Below are positions 58,038 to 64,000 of a DNA stretch of 64,000 nt, piece after piece; the first letter of the stretch is position 1, and each line of letters begins with the position of its first letter. A program made the position numbers and the translations under genes. The stretch is from NCBI RefSeq assembly GCF_910594005.1, contig NC_057826.1:77977163-78041162 (forward strand), in the 5' to 3' direction. The notes under the pieces are model-generated. The model ran no database searches. It was not told where the DNA came from and saw nothing but the letters and a program-made list of their open reading frames with translations. Source of the stretch: Cervus elaphus (lineage: Eukaryota > Chordata > Mammalia > Artiodactyla > Cervidae).

Positions 58038-58508
58038 ATGCAGAGGGTCTGCTCCTTCATCCACCTCACCCTCTTCTGGGCAGGTAAGTCAGATCCTGGA
58101 AACTTAACTGAGCATCAAGGCTGCCAGGGCCAGGCCCTCGAGCATAGCACCCCTTATTCAATGATCTTAGCCCCAGTCTTCACTGAGCCTATCTTGTGTC
58201 TTTTCTCTAGGAGTCATGTCAGCTGTCGTGTTGTTGCCTCAAGACCAAGAAAAGACTGTGCCTGTGGGGAAATCTGTCACCCTCAGTTGCTCCATGAAAG
58301 GAGACTCCATCAGTAAACACTATATTTTCTGGTACAGGAAGACCCCGGGTAACACAATGACTTTCATATACCGAGAAGGGGGTACATATGGCCCTGGGTT
58401 TGAGGACAACTTCCGAGGTAAAATTGATGATTTAACCAACCAGGCTATGCTGGAGGTCCTGAAGGCATCAAAGAGAGATGAAGGATTTTACTACTGTGCC
58501 AGTGTTAC
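58038..58508 (+). CDS. TRDV2: T-cell receptor delta variable segment TRDV2
   Basis: A germline V segment encoding the antigen-binding V domain of the TCR delta chain. Leader exon 58038-58083 encodes MQRVCSFIHLTLFWA, very close to the human TRDV2 leader. Donor GTAAGTC, intron 127 bp (58084-58210), acceptor TTTTCTCTAG. The V exon 58211-58508 is open. Landmarks: first Cys in SVTLSCSMKGD, conserved Trp in IFWYRKTPGNTMTFIYRE, GPGFEDNFRGKID in framework 3, and the C-terminal KRDEGFYYCASV with the second Cys. The CSMKG, WYRKT-GNTMTFIYRE, YGPGF and RDEG.YYCA blocks identify TRDV2 firmly. The V end reads CASVT rather than the human CACDT. The coding part looks intact, but its recombination heptamer is not consensus, so functional status is uncertain. 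Confidence 0.94.
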
Positions 58509-58547
58509 CACCCTGCTGCAGGTTCACTTCTAAGCAACTCAACAAAC
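58509..58547 (+). other. 23-bp-spacer RSS of TRDV2, atypical heptamer
   Basis: Heptamer CACCCTG at 58509-58515 (the critical CAC kept, positions 4-5 changed from AG to CC), a 23-bp spacer at 58516-58538 and nonamer TCAACAAAC at 58539-58547 (6 of 9 match). The placement is what a V-delta gene needs. Efficiency is probably reduced. In the germline a stop (TAA, 58531-58533) lies in the spacer. Confidence 0.7.
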
Positions 58548-59685
58548 ACAGAGATCTAAGTGGAATAGCATTTTCAACAAGATCATGACTTTCTCTTGAA
58601 GAAATAGTTTAACAAATGGAGGCCAGAGAAGGCTGATGTCCATGCCTTTCCTTCAGGTTCAGTGGCTCATATCCTGCCCACAAGCTCCCGTGGTGCTTAG
58701 ATAGGCAATCCCTAGTGAGGTGTGGCCCAGTGTGGGGCAGTAGAGAAGAGACAGAACAAGAGTCAGAAATTGTAGCATTTACTGTACACCCCTAACAGTG
58801 TTCTTGGAGCTTCATAAAAGATTTGGCTATACAGCCTGAAGTACTTAGGATATGATGTAAAGAGAAACTTCTCAGAATATGAGTATGGCAAGCTCTAGTT
58901 TCTCCCCAACCACATACACCAGGAATCTAGCTGATCTCGATGAGCAGGGCTGGGAAGGTGGAAAGACTCCTTCATTCCTTTGTCATCAATGAGACACACG
59001 GCCTGTCATCATCCCAACATGGAGGGTAAGAGCGGATCTCTAGTTTTCTGTACCATTTTGGACTTTTGCTCTCCTTTCCATCTCTGCCTGCTTACTTCTA
59101 TATGTTTTAGAAACAAAACATTGAACAATTTTTTTCCACTGGCATTTCTTTATCATTCTTTGAGTAGCTCAATTTAAATTCCACTTTTATCTTAAACAGT
59201 GTACTTTTCAAGATTTAGATGACTGACAGACTGTTCTGAGACTGAACTTGTGGCCTTCCTTCTGGCCTTGTCTAGAAAATCTACCATTCATGTTATTGAC
59301 AACCTTATTGGAATTTTGGTGGTGACAGGTATCCTCAGTAACTAGATTATAGTGGTGGTCTCATGGGTGTATGAGTACATCTGAATTCATCAACTTGTGC
59401 ATTGTAAATATATGCAGTTTATTACACATCAAGAGTACCTTGATGGAGTTATAAAAATATTTTTTTAATTTAAAACAAGAATTCTTAAAGCCTCAGTGGG
59501 CTACTTCAAGCAATGCCTAAGGAAAACTTTCTACATTTAACCCTTCTACTCAGAGGTCTTGCCATCCATAGAACATAGAGGCTGACAAATGTTTGCCAGG
59601 CAGGCATACAATCGGTTCCAGTGATGGATCTTCAGTTTTCCAAGGGTCCTCCCAATCATTCCATCTCCCGTGATTCTGCCTGACC
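58548..59685. other. 3' flank of TRDV2, no further gene
   Basis: No D or J segment seen: no CACTGTG/CACAGTG pair enclosing a short core with nonamers. AT-rich toward 59450. Confidence 0.5.
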
Positions 59686-59708
59686 TCATATATATACATA
59701 TATATATA
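59686..59708. repeat. (TA)n-rich microsatellite
   Basis: TCATATATATACATATATAT; simple sequence just before the Bov-tA. Confidence 0.85.
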
Positions 59709-59895
59709 GGCAGCACTAGTGGTAAAGAACCTGCCTGCCAAAGCAGGAAACATAAGTGACATGGGTTCGATCCCCGGGTCGGGACGATCCCCTAGAGGAG
59801 GACATGGCAATAGACTCCAGTATTCTTGCCTGGAGAATCCCGTGGACAGAGGAGCCGTGGGATTGCAAAGAGTCAGACACAACTGCGTGACTGAG
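59709..59895 (+). mobile_element. Bov-tA SINE, 5'-shortened
   Basis: GGCAGCACTAGTGGTAAAGA through GGGTTCGATCCCCGGGTCGG and the BovA body to GACTGAGCACAC. The copy lacks the first bases of the tRNA head. Confidence 0.9.
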
Positions 59896-59947
59896 CACAC
59901 ACACGCACACGCACACACACACATATATATAATATACGTACATATAT
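59892..59947. repeat. (CA)n/(TA)n compound microsatellite
   Basis: CACACACGCACACGCACACA followed by ATATATAT text at the SINE tail. Confidence 0.9.
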
Positions 59948-60164
59948 AGGGATGAAATTTGGAAGCTAGTTATGTAGATATTGTCAAAGTTTTGGAGTGA
60001 TGGTTTTATAAGACCTGCAAGATGTATTCCTATCAAGAGACTCAGTAGGTCCTTCTTAAAGAGACTGGAAGAATATGTTTGATGAGAAGGAGGAAAGAAA
60101 ATATTTGTACAAATTTGTAGAACTGTGAATTCTCTGTGATAATGATTAATATTATTGTGTGCTT

Positions 60165-60330
60165 ACTATACTGTTCTGAACACTTTACATGAGTTATATA
60201 AGTTAATTCTCTCAACAATTCTATGATGCATTTTCTATTATCATCCCCATTTTACAAATGAGGACACTAAGGCACAGTAAAGCTAAAACGCTTGCCAAGA
60301 TACTCCTGCCAGTAAGGAAGGGTGACAGAT
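60165..60330 (-). repeat. MIR remnant
   Basis: GAACACTTTACATGAGTTAT, ATCATCCCCATTTTACAAAT and GAGGACACTAAGGCACAGTA match MIR in reverse. Confidence 0.88.
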
Positions 60331-60735
60331 TTCAGACTCTGGAGCTGGAGGACACAGTATGTGATTCAGGAGGTTGGGAGGAGGTAGTCCATGGAGGAGG
60401 CCGTCCCCAGGATGTGTCAGAAATAAGGAACAACAGGACTGTGCCCTTGCTACCAGACCTGTTCAAACCAATGCTTCATGATCATCTGTCAAGAAACTAG
60501 GACAACACAGCAGGGGTCCCAGATGACTTCTCAATTTCTTCTAGCTCCGAGGTTTTGTGATCCTGACACAAGCTTCACTGTCTTCTAAAATCATCTGTAC
60601 CTCTTCATCTTTGAAACCGAATAAGAAAAGTCACATTTTCAGAAATTATGAGTCCATCTTCACAGTGTTATAAAAAAACAAATAATAGGAAGTAAATTGC
60701 ATTGCACATGAGTAGTTATTCCATAAATTTACTTA
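60331..60735. other. Intergenic DNA, nothing recognised
   Basis: No gene. CACAGTG at 60661-60667 is followed by A-rich text but has no acceptable nonamer at 12 or 23 bp. Confidence 0.45.
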
Positions 60736-60748
60736 ACATAAGAAAAAA

Positions 60749-60946
60749 GGCTTCCCTGGTGACTCAGACAGTAAAGACTCTGCCTGCAATGCGGGAGACC
60801 TGGATTCAATCCCTGGGTCAGGAAGATCCCCTGGAGAGGAATGGCAACCCACTCCAGTATTCTTGCCTGGATAATTCCATGGACAGAGGAGCCTGGTGGG
60901 ATATAGTCCATGGGGTCACAAAGAGTTGGACACGACTGAGCCATTC
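60749..60946 (+). mobile_element. Bov-tA SINE, full length
   Basis: GGCTTCCCTGGTGACTCAGA through the BovA body to GGACACGACTGAGCCATTC. Target duplication ACATAAGAAA (60736-60745 and 60947-60956). Confidence 0.95.
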
Positions 60947-61024
60947 ACATAAGAAAGGCCCAACAATAAAGTGGAATAACTGAGAAGAAATAAACTAAAT
61001 TATGGAGTGCCAAGATGCAACCAC

Positions 61025-61175
61025 TTTCAAGTGTGAACTCACTTAATCCTTATATCAGCCCCACAGGTCTTTATTGTCAGCTCCGTGTCACAGATGGAGA
61101 TACTGATCCTCAGAGAGACTGGGTAGCTTACCTAAGTTTCCAGAAGCAGAGCAGGGACCTGCGTCCTAGTAAAGG
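61025..61175 (-). repeat. MIR-like remnant
   Basis: GTGTGAACTCACTTAATCCT, CAGATGGAGATACTGATCCT and GCAGAGCAGGGACCTGCGTC fit MIR in reverse. Confidence 0.75.
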
Positions 61176-61625
61176 CAAGTGGCCCAGGCACTGGCCTAGG
61201 AGCCATGGGCTACACTAAAGAAATCCATCACCTATAATACAATCTGAATTAGAGAACAACTGGGAACAAGTATGTGAAGTCTAGTCATCTGTGTGATGCA
61301 GAGGTTGTCCTTGACTCCTTGGCCAGTCCTGGGGAGAGGGCATGGAACTGGCCTCCTGCTCCTTCCTCCTCCTGACTCCTTCCTCCTCCACTTTTCCCTC
61401 CCTTGCTTGAAAACATCAGTTGCAATTTCAGCTTCCAGGTTGTTCTCAGGAAATGCCTCACTCCCATGACTGAAACAGGACAGCTGCTACCCAGCCCCCT
61501 CCCACTTTCACTCCTGAGCCCACCCCTTGGTCAACAGCTTGTTTCCCAGGCCACAGCATGGAAAACAGACCCACATATTCCTCCTTTCTGATGCCTAGCA
61601 GCGGCAATGTCTTATAGAATTCCCT
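61176..61625. other. Intergenic DNA, nothing recognised
   Basis: No gene. A short CTCCT-rich stretch lies near 61350-61400. Confidence 0.45.
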
Positions 61626-62026
61626 GAGAACTGAGCGCCGAAGAATTGATGCTTTTGAACTGTGGTCTTGGAGAAGACTCTTGAGAGTCCTTTGAACTGC
61701 AAGAAGATCAAGCCAGTCAATCCTATAGGAAATCAGTCCTGAATATTCATTGGAAGGACTGATGCTGAAGCTGAAAGTCCAATACTTTGGCCACCTGATG
61801 CGAAGAGGTGACTCTTAGGAAAAGACCCTGATGCTGGGAAAGATTGAGGGCAGGAGAAAAAGGGGACGACAGAGGATGATATGGTTGGATGGCATCACCG
61901 ACATTATGGACATGAGTTTGAGCAAGCTCCAGGAGTTGGTGATGGACAGGGAAGCCTGGCGTGGTGCTTCCATGGGGTCCATGGGGTCACAAAGAGTCAG
62001 ACACGACTGAGCGGCTGAACTGAACT
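61626..62026 (+). mobile_element. BovB LINE 3' end, 5'-truncated
   Basis: AACTGAGCGCCGAAGAATTG, CCAATACTTTGGCCACCTGA, and the GAGCGGCTGAACTGAACTGA terminus. The RT frame remnant is too short to be functional. Confidence 0.94.
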
Positions 62027-62614
62027 GAGAGTCCCTCGGGTGCTGATGCATTCACTGCCTTCTCCCTCCTTCAAAGAGACTGCCTGATGTGGCAGCTATA
62101 GGAGTCTGGGGCGGGTGTGATGAGAGCTGGAGAAAGTCTGTGGGTCCCTGGCAGATCGATAGACTTGTTAACTTTACCATCCATGTACATCTGCACCCTG
62201 AGACAGAGTGTCCGAGTTCGTCTCTTCCATTTTCACTGACTTATTGTCACTTACATAGAAGCAGCAAAAGGGCTCAAGATCTATCATCCACAATTCCCTG
62301 CATTTAAAATGAGCAAACTGACACCAGAAAGTGCTGCTGTAAATTAAGGTGAGGGAGTCACTGTGCAAAGAAGAGAACTGAGTTCAAACCAAACTTCGCT
62401 CTAGGCAGGGTCTTAGCCCCCTGCAGCACCTCAGACAGAAAAGTGCTGACTAATAAACTCTCCATATCAACAAGGTGAAGAAACACTGGAATTGAGGCTG
62501 CTTTCCTACTTCTCAATTCAACATCTTACCTCCAAATATAAATTGAAATCATGGGGTTATAACACCTCTAATATTTTGGGGTCAGAGTGCTTTATTCTTC
62601 CTCCAGCAAATACC
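62027..62614. other. Intergenic DNA, nothing recognised
   Basis: No gene. A CACTGTG near 62360 has no nonamer at the right distance. Confidence 0.45.
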
Positions 62615-62925
62615 GTCTCTCCTCTCTGCCTGACTTTTCTCCATAGCATTCATTACTATTTGATGAGCTGTATATTTTACTTGCTTATTTATTTGTTGTT
62701 TAGCTCTCCGCTGGAACACAGGGATTTTGCCTGTTTTGCTTACTGTGTTACCTCTAGCACTTGGAATAAATCTGGCACAAAATGGGCACGCAGTACATGT
62801 GTTGAATGAATGAGTGAGTGAAATGTGCAATGAAGGAGCAGTGTGTACCCTGCGCTGTGCTGCATGCTGGGAATGCAATAGTGCACAAGACCGGTGATAA
62901 CTTTGCCCTCAGAAATGCTTTATCC
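62615..62925. repeat. L2-like 3' end(s)
   Basis: Plus-strand L2 text at 62640-62820 (CAGGGATTTTGCCTGTTTTG .. GTGTTGAATGAATGAGTGAG) is followed at 62830-62925 by reverse L2-like text (TGCATGCTGGGAATGCAATA). Confidence 0.7.
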
Positions 62926-63622
62926 AACCCTCATCTATCTGCTAACAAGATTTTCTAAAGAGTAGATAATAGAGCACTCTAGAACACCAAATAACTGACT
63001 CTTGGAGAGCAGAAATCAATGCTCCTACATTCCTTGGACATCCCACCATGATCGGAATAAAATGGGAGGGTGAGGACAGGGAATGGCAGGCTTTCTCCTT
63101 TCACCATATTTCCTCTCCTTTTAATCCTAAGGCCCCAAGCCCCAAGTCTTGAACTGTTGGGGAGAAGCTTGAACATTTCTACCCTATTTCCCAGAGAAAT
63201 TTTGCAAACATTCTCTCTAAACAGACTGCTGGGGCATACCATCTCTGAACCAAGAGACACTGGAAAGAACAACTCCTAACTCCCTCTTCCGCTACGACCA
63301 CTGCCATCAAATGATTTTGGAATTCTTCAGGAGTGCAGAATCCTCAGGGTCTTGTGTTTTTAGCAACTCACTCATGAACAGACACTTACACTGTGAGTGG
63401 TAACAGTGCACGACTGTGTAAATCGAACGCAGGAGGAACTCTCTGAAGGCACAAAGCCTGGATGCTTGAGGCCCCCTGGCACAGCTGGCCTGGAGCAATG
63501 CTCCACCCCGCATGCAGGCTCCATAGGAAGAGAACCTGCTAAAGGAAGTCAAGCCACCATGTGATAGCTCCTATTCATTTAAATAGGGCGGGCTCTCCAA
63601 CTCTGTTTAAATAAGAAATCTA
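62926..63622. other. Intergenic DNA, nothing recognised
   Basis: No gene. CACTGTG-like text at about 63389 has no nonamer partner. Confidence 0.45.
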
Positions 63623-63809
63623 GAGACTTCCCCAGTAGCCCAGTGTTTAAGAACCCATCTTACATCGCAGAGGACACAGTTTCGATCCCTGGTCAGAGAA
63701 CTAAGATCCCACATGGGCAACTAAACCCAGGTGCCACAGCTAGAGAGAGTCTGTGCACCACAAACCTGGTGCAGCCAAATAAATAAATAATGCAAAAAAA
63801 AAAAAAAAA
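63623..63809 (+). mobile_element. CHR-type SINE with A-tail
   Basis: GAGACTTCCCCAGTAGCCCA, TTTCGATCCCTGGTCAGAGA, GTGCAGCCAAATAAATAAAT and a 16-A tail. Confidence 0.9.
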
Positions 63810-64000
63810 GAAAACCAGTCCCTGTAAGCTTTCCATTGCCTGCATACATGTGAGAGAATAGGGAAGCTTTAATGATCATTTTCTGGCTTAAGGACAAAGC
63901 CCCAGGAGAATTTATAACTTTCAGAAAAAGAACTGTCAGTATAAATACATTACTAGGATAGCAAATTATTAATAAAGGAAATCAATCCAAAGTGTAGACT
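63810..64000. other. Window end, nothing recognised
   Basis: Short AT-rich remainder without a feature. Confidence 0.5.

Noticed and set aside
60661..60690. CACAGTG followed by an A-rich stretch, possible RSS
   Set aside because: No acceptable nonamer at 12 or 23 bp and no V or D core next to it.
63384..63395. CACTGTG heptamer as the 5' side of a possible D-delta
   Set aside because: No GGTTTTTGT-like nonamer 12 bp upstream and no second heptamer-nonamer after a short core.

Overview
The window is mammalian, almost certainly ruminant (probably bovid). It is full of ruminant-specific retroposons: BovB (RTE) LINE 3' ends, Bov-tA and Bov-A2/ART2A SINEs, CHR-type tRNA-derived SINEs and ruminant L1 3' ends. 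Beneath these lie old mammalian repeats (MIR, L2, MER5A-like, a MER1/Charlie-like hAT element, a Tigger-like element and a MaLR-like LTR). No bacterial-style coding is present. Most open frames longer than 60 codons fall in repeats or are chance.

Only two genes can be supported, both germline T-cell receptor delta variable (TRDV) segments on the + strand. The first (35317-35818) resembles the TRDV4 type: its V region ends Cys-Gly-Ser-Asp-Ile and a consensus CACAGTG heptamer follows directly. The second (58038-58508) is a clear TRDV2 counterpart. Each has a short leader exon, a GT..AG intron of 157 or 127 bp, an uninterrupted V exon and a 3' recombination signal with a 23-bp spacer. The window is therefore the D-proximal V-delta part of a ruminant TRA/TRD locus. 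D, J and C segments were not found and presumably lie beyond position 64000.

Layout: 1-6.2 kb, a Tigger-like element, an ERV-type solo LTR with an L1 inside it, and clustered BovB/SINEs; 6.2-12.4 kb, AT-rich DNA with old L1-like remnants and a CTCF-like motif; 12.4-35 kb, repeat-sparser and locally GC-richer DNA with MIR/L2 fragments, two more strong CTCF-like motifs and a paired TCF/LEF-like motif; 35.2-36 kb, TRDV4-like; 36-57.7 kb, intergenic with L2, MER5A-like, BovB, Bov-tA and LTR remnants; 57.9-58.55 kb, TRDV2; 58.6-64 kb, intergenic with SINEs and BovB.

How the parts work together: the two V segments are substrates for RAG-mediated joining to downstream D-delta segments in thymocytes. 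The CTCF-like motifs upstream are candidates for the loop-anchor or insulator sites known to shape delta-versus-alpha recombination. That last point is inference from motif matches. Repeat names rest on recalled consensus sequences, not on a database search; boundaries are approximate unless target-site duplications are given.
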